Below, in pieces: positions 25,501-32,672 of a stretch of DNA of 64,000 bases (its first letter is position 1; each line of letters starts with the position of its first letter). The stretch lies in NCBI RefSeq assembly GCF_000235425.2, contig NZ_KI912266.1:4109293-4173292 (forward strand). The letters are read 5' to 3'. A model generated the notes under the pieces. It saw only the letters and a program-made list of their open reading frames with translations, searched no databases and was not told the DNA's origin. This stretch comes from Pseudofrankia saprophytica (GTDB taxonomy: Bacteria; Actinomycetota; Actinomycetes; Frankiales; Frankiaceae). Both the position numbers and the translations under genes were made by a program.

Positions 25501-26421
25501 GAGACGGCCCGGCGACGGTGGGTGACCCGCTGACGGCGGGCGTGGTGTCGACGGTGGCTGCAGGGCGGGGGACTGGCTGAGCACCTCGACCTCCAGGGCA
25601 CGCAGCGCCGGCCCCGGATCGACCCCGAGCTCCTCCGCGAGGACCTCCCGGGCCCGGCGCAGTGCCCGCAGCGCGTCGCCCTGGCGATGCGAACGGTAGA
25701 GCGCCAGCACGAGCAGCCGCCACCGCTCCTCCCGCAGTGGCTGCTCCGCGACCAGCGCCTCGACCTCCGGCACCACCACCGCGGTCTCGCCGCAGGCGAG
25801 GCGGGCCGCGAGCAGCTGCTCGCGGGCCACCTCCCGCAGTTCGGTCAGCCGCGCCACCTCCGCCAGTGCCCACGGCTCGTCCCGGTACTCGGCGAGCGCG
25901 GGCCCCCGCCACAGCGCCAACGCGCCCGCCAGCGCGGCGACGGTGCCGGCCGGGTCGGTGCCCGTGCCCGTGCCCGTCTCCGTGCTCGTGCCGGCCCGGC
26001 GCACCAGCGTTTCGAACCGCCAGGCGTCCACGGCGTCGGGGCCGACCGTCAGCGCGTAGCCCGGGCCCATCCTGGCGATCACGGAGCCACGGGACCGGGC
26101 GTGGCGATCCGGCTCGAGCCGCCGCCGCAGGTGGGACACATACGACTGCAGGGCGCCACTCGCGCCAGGCGGCGGCTGGTCCCCCCACAGCAGGTCGACC
26201 AGCCGGTCGGCGGGAACGGCGTCGCCGCGGGCCAGCACGAGCAGACCGAGCACCGCGCGCTGGCGCCGTCCACCGAGGTCCAGGACACCGCCGTCACGCG
26301 TGACGGTCAGGTCACCGAGCACGTTGACGCGCAGTCCGTCCTGCGCGCTCGTCAGGTCTCGGTCACCGACGCCGGCTGGAACCGCGGCGTCGGGTGCCGA
26401 GCCGTCGGCGGTCGTCCGCAC
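22564..26421 (-). CDS. Large SARP/STAND-ATPase/LuxR hybrid transcriptional regulator
   Basis: This 1285-aa regulator begins with an OmpR-like winged helix (LRVNVLGDLTVTRDGGVLDLGGRRQRAVLGLL). A BTAD helical domain follows, typical of SARP antibiotic regulators, then a Pro/Ala linker near residue 290. An AAA/NTPase domain has P-loop GPAGIGKTR near residue 377 and LAIDDLQW as Walker B. Long TPR-like helices lead to a C-terminal LuxR-type HTH (LTTLERQIVARHVAGAGESEIA, LFLTPRTVRLTLAAARERL). Having both SARP and LuxR DNA-binding ends is unusual. GTG at 26421 has GGAGG 9 nt upstream. It lies directly upstream of the prenyltransferase and is a good candidate pathway-specific activator. Confidence 0.88.
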   Translation of the reverse strand: MRTTADGSAPDAAVPAGVGDRDLTSAQDGLRVNVLGDLTVTRDGGVLDLGGRRQRAVLGLLVLARGDAVPADRLVDLLWGDQPPPGASGALQSYVSHLRRRLEPDRHARSRGSVIARMGPGYALTVGPDAVDAWRFETLVRRAGTSTETGTGTGTDPAGTVAALAGALALWRGPALAEYRDEPWALAEVARLTELREVAREQLLAARLACGETAVVVPEVEALVAEQPLREERWRLLVLALYRSHRQGDALRALRRAREVLAEELGVDPGPALRALEVEVLSQSPALQPPSTPRPPSAGHPPSPGRLTPSTSAAMPAPAPAPATSGAATGATTTLGPPPERRPPAPDDLVDRDREVAELAGCVAEACAGQARVVVIEGPAGIGKTRLLAEARRLAAARAARIFTARGSQLEKEYGFGTVRQLFEASVAAPAAGQDALAGAAARAATVFDVDQAAPAEAATPPLSAGGPAGEPAQRADGSMAVLHGLYWLTVHLTSNGPVVLAIDDLQWCDSASLRFFSYLVRRAEGLPLLVVATLRTGEPHDDEGLLAELTHDPATVWIRPAPLTVDGVADLVRDRLGDSAEDGFVAACHRTTAGNPLLLRQLLRALQAEGVRPDTTHTDTVTAIGSRAVSSLVLMRLARLPRDSTVVARWIAILGSGAALPIVATLAGLSEAAAAAAVGALARAEVLRDEYPLSFVHPLVADAVYRDIPPGERQLHHDRAARALHQAGAAPEQLAAHLLQVPHRDDPWVVDVLRQAAARATDRGAPDAAAAYLARALQEQPEPAVRALLLLDLGRVEVLSNGVAAVTHLTEAYEALDLAPQRAQVAQMLARAMIFAGTPGEATRFAYRVAAELPAELDDDRQGLLGLARIGGYMHDVDPAVWRRSPEPAVVGDGPGARMLASALAWEAALDGVDRARAVELARFASADGVLTRVDVGLLWAVAGVTLHLAGEETEALWEDGLSHAYQRGAVFGALATNLWRGFLEWERGDLREAYQSFQTVSEQSVAWGVSFGSAYSDSYSIGTLLDQGDLAAARSLVDRIRHQPRFAEGARLFGEMHARVLTAEGHHAEALASLDEVRSLMPCGRNPGWRPWRSLRAQALAGLGRRAEAISLVEQELALARAWGAPSLVGRTLRLLGELRGVDGVNELREAAALLEPTWARLEQARALHALAMHSAPAQGVPMLVRAADLAWRCGAAGLYRQIAGHLADAGEPLAARAPAATSLTTLERQIVARHVAGAGESEIAEALFLTPRTVRLTLAAARERLGATSVADLRRAVAGGPA

Positions 26422-26541
26422 GGTTCGCCCCCTCCGCGCCACCTGCGGCCGGCGCGTATCGCCGAATGTACGACAGGCCAGGTCAGTAGGTCGCAGGTTG
26501 CCCGCAAGGTTCCCGGCGGACGGTGGGGAGTTGCGCCCGGC

Positions 26542-27453
26542 TCAGCGGCCGTGCGTCGCGAACGCGCGCACCGCCAGCGGGATGAAGACCGCGAGCAGCA
26601 GGGCGGACCAGGCCAGCGCCGCGACGACCGGATGCGCCAGCGGCCAGGCGGCGGAGGAGGCCCCGGGCGCCTCGTTGCCGAACAGGTCGCGGGCCGCCGC
26701 GGCGACGGCGCTGATCGGGTTCCACTCGGCGATGACCCGTAGCCACGCCGGCATCCCGGTCGTCGGCACGAACACGTTGGTGACCATGGCAAGCGGGAAG
26801 ACCAGCACGGACAGCTGCGCGGCGGTGTCCTCCCGGCCGATGGCCAGCCCGAAACCGACGCCGATCCAGTTCGTCACGAACCGGAAGAGCAGGAGCAGCG
26901 CCACCCCGGCCGCCGCGTGGGACAGGCCGTCGTGCGCGCGCCACCCGAGAGCGAGCGCGAGCCCGAGCAGCATGACCAGGACGGCGGCGCTGACCACCAG
27001 GTCGGCCGCGGTCTGCCCGAACAGCGTGGCGGAGCGGGAGATGGGCATCGTCCGCAGCCGGTCGGTGACGCCGCGCCCCGCGTCGCGGGCGGCCCCGGTC
27101 ATGCTCGGCATGATGCCGTTCGCGGCGATCAGCGTGAACAGGCCAGGCATCAGGTACTCGCGGTAACCCGCGTCGCCGGGCACCCGGATGGCGCTGCCGA
27201 AGATGTAGCCGAACACGACGAGCATCGTCAGGGGCGCCAGCAGCGAGGCCACGATCAGCCCCGGCGAGTGCCGGTAGTAGAGCAGCACGCGCAGCGCGAG
27301 GGTCCACGCGTCGGAGATCGCGAACCTCACCCGTCCGGTCAGGGAGGCTGGGGGGAGGCTGCCTGCGGGCGTGCCCCCGGGACCGGACGCCGGGGCGCCC
27401 AGGCCGTCCGCCTCGCCGGGAAGGCTCCGGCCGCTCGGGACGAGGGTGCTCAC
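26542..27453 (-). CDS. ABC-2-type transporter permease (DrrB-like)
   Basis: This 303-aa membrane protein has about six TM segments after a 40-residue Gly/Pro-rich cytoplasmic start. Examples are SLLAPLTMLVVFGYIFGSAI, LVVSAAVLVMLLGLALALGW and, near the C-terminus, VVAALAWSALLLAVFIPLAV. The segment FGYIFGSAIRVPGDAGYREYLMPGLF and the later GRGVTDRLRTMPISR are typical of daunorubicin-type DrrB permeases. Its GTG start overlaps the stop of the ATPase gene by GTGA, making an exporter pair. It may export the product of the downstream minus-strand pathway. Confidence 0.88.
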   Translation of the reverse strand: MSTLVPSGRSLPGEADGLGAPASGPGGTPAGSLPPASLTGRVRFAISDAWTLALRVLLYYRHSPGLIVASLLAPLTMLVVFGYIFGSAIRVPGDAGYREYLMPGLFTLIAANGIMPSMTGAARDAGRGVTDRLRTMPISRSATLFGQTAADLVVSAAVLVMLLGLALALGWRAHDGLSHAAAGVALLLLFRFVTNWIGVGFGLAIGREDTAAQLSVLVFPLAMVTNVFVPTTGMPAWLRVIAEWNPISAVAAAARDLFGNEAPGASSAAWPLAHPVVAALAWSALLLAVFIPLAVRAFATHGR

Positions 27454-28460
27454 GGTGTCACCGCCGCGGCGAGGTCGAGACCGGCGGCAGGCTCTTCGGG
27501 CCCGGTTCGCCCGGTCAGGGCGAGGAAGACGTCATCCAGCGACGGATGTCCCAGCGCGACGTCGAGAACCTGGACGCCGGCGGCGTCGAGGTCCCGGACG
27601 AGCGCGGGCAGCACGACCGGGTGGCCAGGACCGCTGACCGCGACGACCCGGCGCTCGGTCTCGTAGCGCGCGGGCTCGCCGCCGGTGAGCGCGGCGAGTA
27701 CCGCCGCGGCCGCGTCCAGCTGGGTGGCGTCCGCCAGGGTCACCTCGACTCTGGTGCCGATCGCGGCCTTGAGCGCGCCCGGCGAGCCGGAGGCGATGAG
27801 GCGGCCGTGGTCGAGCACGGCGACGTCGTCGGCGAGGCGGTCGGCCTCGTCGAGGTACTGCGTGGTGAGCAGCACCGTGGTGCCGTCCGCGACGAGCTCC
27901 CGCACGATCGTCCAGATGTCGTTCCGGCTGCGTGGGTCCAGCCCGGTGGTGGGCTCGTCCAGGAACAGCACGGCGGGGCGGACGACCAGGCTCGCGACCA
28001 CGTCGAGACGCCGCCGCATGCCGCCGGAGTAGGCGCGGACCAGCCGGTCGGCCGCGTCGGCCAGCCCGAAGCGTTCCAGCAGCTCGTCGGCCCGCCGGCG
28101 GGCCGGGCGGGCACCGAGATGGTGCAGCCGCCCGATCAGGCGCAGGTTCTCCCGGCCGGTGATGCCCTCCTCCAGCGCCGCGTGCTGGCCGGCGAACCCG
28201 ATCCGCCGGCGTACCTCGTCGGGATGGCGGACGACGTCGAACCCGGCGACGTGGGCGCGGCCGGCGTCCGGGCGGGTCAGGGTCGCCAGGATCCGCACCG
28301 CGGTGGTCTTGCCCGCGCCGTTGGGCCCGAGCAGCCCGCACACGGTGCCGGCAGGAACGGCCAGGTCCAGGCCACTGAGTGCGAGCGTGTCACCGAAGCG
28401 CTTGTGGATGCCCTGGACCTCGATGGCCGGGGGGCCGGAAGAGCTGCTGGGTGGGCTCAT
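27450..28460 (-). CDS. Daunorubicin-resistance-type ABC transporter ATP-binding protein (DrrA-like)
   Basis: This 336-aa ATPase has Walker A GPNGAGKTT, Q-loop GFAGQHAAL, signature YSGGMRRRLD, Walker B AVLFLDEPTTGLD and H-loop LTTQYLDEAD. The C-terminal DUF4162-like extension ends with SLDDVFLALTG, typical of DrrA. ATG at 28460 has AAAGG 7 nt upstream; a GTG at 28466 is possible. It is divergent from a TetR regulator, with paired palindromes between them. That is the usual layout for a TetR-controlled drug exporter. Confidence 0.92.
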   Translation of the reverse strand: MSPPSSSSGPPAIEVQGIHKRFGDTLALSGLDLAVPAGTVCGLLGPNGAGKTTAVRILATLTRPDAGRAHVAGFDVVRHPDEVRRRIGFAGQHAALEEGITGRENLRLIGRLHHLGARPARRRADELLERFGLADAADRLVRAYSGGMRRRLDVVASLVVRPAVLFLDEPTTGLDPRSRNDIWTIVRELVADGTTVLLTTQYLDEADRLADDVAVLDHGRLIASGSPGALKAAIGTRVEVTLADATQLDAAAAVLAALTGGEPARYETERRVVAVSGPGHPVVLPALVRDLDAAGVQVLDVALGHPSLDDVFLALTGRTGPEEPAAGLDLAAAVTP

Positions 28461-28476
28461 GGGCACACCTTTCTAG

Positions 28477-28533
28477 GTACAGCGTACGTAGAAGAGGCGC
28501 TCAAGGTACCACGGGCGACGGCGTACGCTGTAC
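28477..28533. promoter_or_regulatory. Twin palindromic operator between exporter and tetR
   Basis: The 12-mer gtacagcgtacg (28477-28488) recurs in exact inverse, cgtacgctgtac (28522-28533). Each arm is itself a small palindrome, GTAC-N3-GTAC. The pair lies between the divergent drrA-like and tetR genes and overlaps the minus-strand promoter region (TTGAGC box near 28501). It is a strong candidate for cooperative binding of two TetR dimers that repress both genes. Confidence 0.65.
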
Positions 28534-28566
28534 GGCGCCAGGAGTCCGAACCCGAGGTGATCACAG

Positions 28567-29328
28567 ATGCCGTCCGGCTCGTCCGGCCCCGCCGGGTCCG
28601 ATCGGACCGCTCCGGCGAAGGTCGCGCCGGGGATGATCTGGCTTCGCCCGGAACGCAGCGGCCGTGGGCCGGAGCCGGTCCACAGCCGGGCCGAGATCGC
28701 CGCCGCCGCGATCGGCCTGGCGGATGCCGCCGGCCTCGAGTCGGTGTCCATGCGCAAGGTCGCCGCGGCCATCGGCGCTGGCACGATGTCGCTCTACAAC
28801 TACGTGCCGAAGAAGGAGCATCTGTTCGATCTGATGCTCGACGCGGCCGCGGGCGAGATCATGCTCCCCGACGAGCCGTGCGGCGACCCGCGCGCCGACC
28901 TGACCCGGCTGGCCCGCGAGACGCTGGCCGTGATGCGCCGGCACCCCTGGGTGCCCGGCCTGACGGCCACCCGCCCCTCGATGGGGCCGAACGCCCTGCG
29001 CTGCGTCGAGTTCTTCCTCGGCGCCCTGGCCGGCTCACCGCTGGACGGCGCCACCAAGATGGAGATGTTCGCGCTGCTCAGCGGTTTCATCACCCAGTTC
29101 GCGGAATGGGAGCGCACCGCGGCGGGCCAGGCCGCCGAGCAGTGGCAGGTCGACCTGGTCGCCTACCTGGGCACGGTGATCGCCACCGGTCGCTACCCGC
29201 ATCTCGCCGCCGCGTTGACCAGCGGCGCGGGCACGCCGCCGGCGGACGCGGACACGATCTTCACCCGGTCGCTGGCCCGCCAGCTTTCGCTGATCCTCGA
29301 CCCGCCAACGGATCAGCCACGGTCCTGA
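28567..29328 (+). CDS. TetR-family transcriptional regulator
   Basis: This 253-aa repressor has an N-terminal extension of about 40 residues. The TetR HTH follows (RAEIAAAAIGLADAAGLESVSMRKVAAAIGAGTMSLYNYVPKKEHLFDLML), and then a TetR_C ligand domain (RADLTRLARETLAVMRRHPWVPGLT). Members of this branch control efflux pumps in response to their drugs. ATG at 28567 has GAGGTG about 7 nt upstream. Divergence from the DrrAB pair and the twin operator in between point to exporter control and autoregulation. The P450 gene follows on the same strand after a 224-nt gap. Confidence 0.9.
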   Translation: MPSGSSGPAGSDRTAPAKVAPGMIWLRPERSGRGPEPVHSRAEIAAAAIGLADAAGLESVSMRKVAAAIGAGTMSLYNYVPKKEHLFDLMLDAAAGEIMLPDEPCGDPRADLTRLARETLAVMRRHPWVPGLTATRPSMGPNALRCVEFFLGALAGSPLDGATKMEMFALLSGFITQFAEWERTAAGQAAEQWQVDLVAYLGTVIATGRYPHLAAALTSGAGTPPADADTIFTRSLARQLSLILDPPTDQPRS

Positions 29329-29489
29329 CCAGTGCTCCGGTCCTGACCGGCGCTCCACCCTGGACGCCGCTCGGGTATGGCGTTCGCCAGGCGGACTGGT
29401 GGCAGGACGGGGCCATGGCGATCCCGCCGCGCACACCCGTTCGTCCTCAACGTGGAACCGGTGGAACGGCGGGACGAACGAGCGGCCGG

Positions 29490-29523
29490 ACCAGGTTGCC
29501 TGGATTTTGTACCTGGTATAAAT
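29490..29523 (+). promoter_or_regulatory. Promoter candidate for the P450 gene
   Basis: In an otherwise GC-rich gap there is an AT-rich box tataaat (29517-29523) preceded by ttgcct (29496-29501) with 15-16 nt spacing. An inverted repeat accagg (29490-29495) with cctggt (29512-29517) brackets the spacer and may be an operator. The P450 start is 30 nt further on. Confidence 0.4.
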
Positions 29524-29552
29524 TGCGCGCCAGGCAGCGACAAGGAGATGAG

Positions 29553-30761
29553 ATGTCGGTTGACAGCGCGTCGTCGAGCGCGGCCCCCGCGGCCGGCAAT
29601 CCCATGGAGAACCCGGCGTTCCTGGCCGCCCCGCAGGCGATCTTCCCGGGGTTACGGGCCAGGGGCGCGCTGCCGCTGGGCGACCGGGGCGTGCTGCTGA
29701 CCCGCGGCGCCGACATCGCCGCCCTGCTCACCAACCCCGAGGTCTTCTCCTCCGGCATGGCGACCACGCAGACGGGCACCGAGCGGCCGCTGATCCCGCT
29801 GCAGATCGACCCGCCGAAGCACCGCGAGTACCGCAAGATCCTCGACCCGCTGTTCTCGCCGCAGCGGATGAAGGAGATGGACGGGCCGATCACCCAGCTC
29901 GCCCGCCGCCTCGTCGACGCGATCGCCGCCGAGGACGAGGTGGACTTCGTCCAGCAGTTCTCCCTGCGGTTCCCGTCGCAGGTCTTCCTCACGCTGCTCG
30001 GGCTGCCGCTCGACGAGCTGCCCACCTTCCTGGAGATGAAGGACGGCTTCATCCGGCCGGAGTCCATCACCGGGCAGCCGCGCGACCACGAGGACTCCGT
30101 CGCGCTGCTGAAGAAGACCGCGTCGGCCGTCTACGAGTACTTCGACGCCGTCATCGCCGACCGGCGGGCCGCTCCCGGCGACGACATCGTGAGCCGCTTC
30201 CTGGAAACCGAGGTCGAGGGCGCCCGCCTCAGCCACGAGGACATCCTCGACATCTGCTTCCTGTTCCTCGTCGCCGGGCTCGACACCGTCTCGGCCTCGC
30301 TCGACTGCATGATGCTGCACCTCGCGCAGCACCCTGACCGGCGCGCGTCGCTCGTGGCCGACCCGGCGCTGATCCCGGGTGCCGTCGAGGAGCTGCTGCG
30401 GTGGGAGTCGCCGGTGATGATGGTGGCGCGTTTCGCGACCCGCGACACGGAGATCGGCGGCTGCCCGGTCCGAAAGGGCCAGGTGGTCACCGGCCTGCTC
30501 GGCTCGGCGAACACCGACGAGCAGGAGCTACCCGACCCGGGCGTCGTCCGCTTCGACCGCGACCCGAACCGGCACATCGCGTTCGGGCGCGGGCCGCATC
30601 GCTGCCTGGGCTCCCACCTGGCCCGTCTGGAGCTGCGCATCGCCCTGCGGGAATGGCACGCGCGCATCCCGGACTACCGGGTGCCGGACGGTTTCGAGCC
30701 CGGGTTCACGACGACGATCCGCTCGCTGACGACGCTTCCCCTCCGGCTAGGCGGCCGCTGA
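29553..30761 (+). CDS. Cytochrome P450
   Basis: This is a 402-aa soluble actinobacterial P450. The I-helix oxygen-binding motif is AGLDTV. The ExxR motif is in VEELLRWESPV. The haem loop FGRGPHRCLG has its cysteine ligand near residue 351. The substrate-binding N-terminal half includes IPLQIDPPKHREYRKILDPLFSP, the conserved DPPxHxxxR segment. ATG at 29553 follows AAGGAG by 6 nt; a long upstream in-frame extension is antisense to the DrrA-like gene and is not real. No ferredoxin or reductase is adjacent, so electron partners must come from elsewhere. The substrate is unknown. The 3' end overlaps the convergent hydrolase gene by 56 nt. Confidence 0.93.
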   Translation: MSVDSASSSAAPAAGNPMENPAFLAAPQAIFPGLRARGALPLGDRGVLLTRGADIAALLTNPEVFSSGMATTQTGTERPLIPLQIDPPKHREYRKILDPLFSPQRMKEMDGPITQLARRLVDAIAAEDEVDFVQQFSLRFPSQVFLTLLGLPLDELPTFLEMKDGFIRPESITGQPRDHEDSVALLKKTASAVYEYFDAVIADRRAAPGDDIVSRFLETEVEGARLSHEDILDICFLFLVAGLDTVSASLDCMMLHLAQHPDRRASLVADPALIPGAVEELLRWESPVMMVARFATRDTEIGGCPVRKGQVVTGLLGSANTDEQELPDPGVVRFDRDPNRHIAFGRGPHRCLGSHLARLELRIALREWHARIPDYRVPDGFEPGFTTTIRSLTTLPLRLGGR

Positions 30762-31476
30762 CCCAGGTCATGGCCTGGGTCACGGCGGCGCGGGACTCGT
30801 CGGTGTGGTCGAGGTTGTCGAAGCTGTGCTGCCCGCCGGGGACCTCGATGAGGTCCACCGCGACGCGGGCCGCCCGCGCGGCGGCGAGAAACACGTCCTG
30901 GGTGCGGGCGGCCTCCGGGTACTCGCGCCCGACCCGGGTCAGCAGGATCGGCAGTCTCGCCGCGGCCGGCGGCTCGGCCACGGTGCCGGCCGAGCCGTCC
31001 GCCGCGCCGTCCGCCCACCCTGGCGGCGGGACGAGCAGCGGGTAGGTCAGGGCAATGCAGCGCAGCCACGGCGGCGGGGCCGCGAGCCAGCGCGTCGCGA
31101 GCGGGCCGCCGCCGGAGAAGAACCACAGCGCGACGCGGTCGGGGTCGACGCCCGGCACGCCGCGGGCCTGCTCGACGGCTGAGGCGACATCCTGCGCGGC
31201 GGCAGGGTAGTCCGCCACTCTGTGCAGCCGATGCTCGACGGTCACGCCCGCCAGGCCATACGCGGCAGCCAGTGCCCCGTAGCCGAGGAACGTCGGCCAG
31301 TCCCGCGGCCTGGGGTGCGCCTCGGGCGGCACCGGACCGCCGTGGACGAACACGACGGCGGGCCGCGGCGCCGCGGCGTCCAGCCGGTCCGCGTGCACGT
31401 CGATGATGCCCAGGCGCTGCCGTTCCACCGGCGCGACGTCGAGAACGAACGGGTGCATGAACGGAGGGACTGCCAT
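30706..31476 (-). CDS. Alpha/beta hydrolase (dienelactone hydrolase/esterase-like)
   Basis: This is a 256-aa hydrolase. The oxyanion segment is VVFVHGGPVPP near residue 43. Nucleophile elbow ALWFFSGGGPLATRW has Ser in FSGGG, a variant of GxSxG. The catalytic His is in PGGQHSFDNLD. No signal peptide is visible. ATG at 31476 (MAVPPFMHPF) is preferred to the upstream 31497 start, although the ribosome site is unclear. The C-terminus is Ser-rich and overlaps the P450 end. The substrate is not evident. Confidence 0.75.
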   Translation of the reverse strand: MAVPPFMHPFVLDVAPVERQRLGIIDVHADRLDAAAPRPAVVFVHGGPVPPEAHPRPRDWPTFLGYGALAAAYGLAGVTVEHRLHRVADYPAAAQDVASAVEQARGVPGVDPDRVALWFFSGGGPLATRWLAAPPPWLRCIALTYPLLVPPPGWADGAADGSAGTVAEPPAAARLPILLTRVGREYPEAARTQDVFLAAARAARVAVDLIEVPGGQHSFDNLDHTDESRAAVTQAMTWVSGRLAGGEASSASGSSS

Positions 31477-31524
31477 TGCCCCATCCTTGCGTCGCACCCG
31501 CAGGCCCGCTACCGAGTAGCGGCG

Positions 31525-32403
31525 TCAGCGCGCGGCGACCAGGGCGGCGAGGTCGAGGGCGTCGCCGTGCACCTCGGCCAGCCAGTCGTCGTCGAGGTAG
31601 GCGAAGGCGTCGGTGTCGGTGTCGAGCAGGCCGATGCTGCCGGCCGTCACCCGCTGCTCGGGGTTCGGCGGCGTCGACTCGCCGCGGGTGACCCTGGGGC
31701 GTACGAGCTGGGCGAGCGCGTACGAGGTCGTCCGGCCGTAGACCCGGGGGCCGTTGGGGTGGTGGTAGTGGCCGCTGATGTGCAGGCGCGGCTGCAGGTG
31801 TTCCAGCAGCCGGGTCAGCTTCGTCGAGCCCTGCACGTCGCCGCGGTAGTTGCGGGACATCCCGTACGGGCCGTCGTGGGTGACGAGGAGGTCCACCGCG
31901 CCCGGATCGAGCGCCATCAGGCGGCCGTAGGCGGTCTCATCGAGGTCCATGTACCCGGCGGCCTCGATGAGCCCGAGGAACGCCGTGCGCTGGCCGGCCA
32001 CCTCGACGATGCTCCCGCAGGAGACATGCCGGAAGGCGCCGAGCGGGTCCACCGGCACGATCTCGGCGCCCGCGGCCGCGGCGTGCAGGGTCTCCAGCCA
32101 GTCGTGGTCCTCGTGGTTGCCGCTCACGAACAGCGCGGACGGGATCCGGCCGAGGGCGAGACGGATGCCGCCGGCGAACGAGGGCGACGGGTCAAGAAGC
32201 CGCAGGAAGTCACCCTGGGCGGGATGATCACGCCCGAACCTGCGGGTTGGCTCGTCGTACCGCTCCTCCGACGGGTACGCCCCCAGGTCCCCGACCTGGA
32301 CGACGGCGTCGAGCCGGATCCCCCGGCGTTCCTGGAGCAGTATCGCCGCCCCCAGCGCATGCTGCACACACCCGTGGACGTCGCCTACAAAAGCGATGTT
32401 CAT
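31525..32403 (-). CDS. Metallophosphoesterase
   Basis: This 292-aa calcineurin-like phosphoesterase carries the full set of dinuclear-metal motifs: GDVHG near residue 7, VGDLGAY, SGNHEDHDW, LVTHDGPYGMSRN and ISGHYHHPNGP. The ATG at 32403 (MNIAFVGD) begins at the first strand; an ORF extending to 33396 is antisense to the helicase gene. AAAGG lies about 10 nt upstream. A broken relative lies at 7611-7733. It sits downstream of the NERD-helicase gene on the same strand, with a 269-nt gap. The substrate (nucleotide, protein phosphate or other) cannot be inferred. Confidence 0.88.
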   Translation of the reverse strand: MNIAFVGDVHGCVQHALGAAILLQERRGIRLDAVVQVGDLGAYPSEERYDEPTRRFGRDHPAQGDFLRLLDPSPSFAGGIRLALGRIPSALFVSGNHEDHDWLETLHAAAAGAEIVPVDPLGAFRHVSCGSIVEVAGQRTAFLGLIEAAGYMDLDETAYGRLMALDPGAVDLLVTHDGPYGMSRNYRGDVQGSTKLTRLLEHLQPRLHISGHYHHPNGPRVYGRTTSYALAQLVRPRVTRGESTPPNPEQRVTAGSIGLLDTDTDAFAYLDDDWLAEVHGDALDLAALVAAR

Positions 32404-32672
32404 TGCTTTTCGACCTTTCAGCAGAGCCATGCGGACATGGCTCGGCACGGTCGAGCGGCGCAACGATGTGGTGTCAACCACCGGCCTGGACGCAACAATG
32501 CTGTTTCCAGACCGGTGACTCACATCCCAGCGCTCCACCGCCGTCTCGACGACCGAGCCGCTTCGAGCATCACACCCGCCCGAATGCCCGTCAACGCCCG
32601 CCGCTGCCGCGCCCCGCGGCCCACCACGGGAGCCGGCTCGCGGGGAGATCCCGAACAGCCGTCTCGGCCGCG

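Noticed and set aside
27546..30761. A 1071-codon plus-strand open frame
   Set aside because: Its first two-thirds run antisense to the DrrA-like ATPase gene and across the tetR gene in another frame. Only the last 402 codons, from the ATG at 29553 with AAGGAG, encode the P450.
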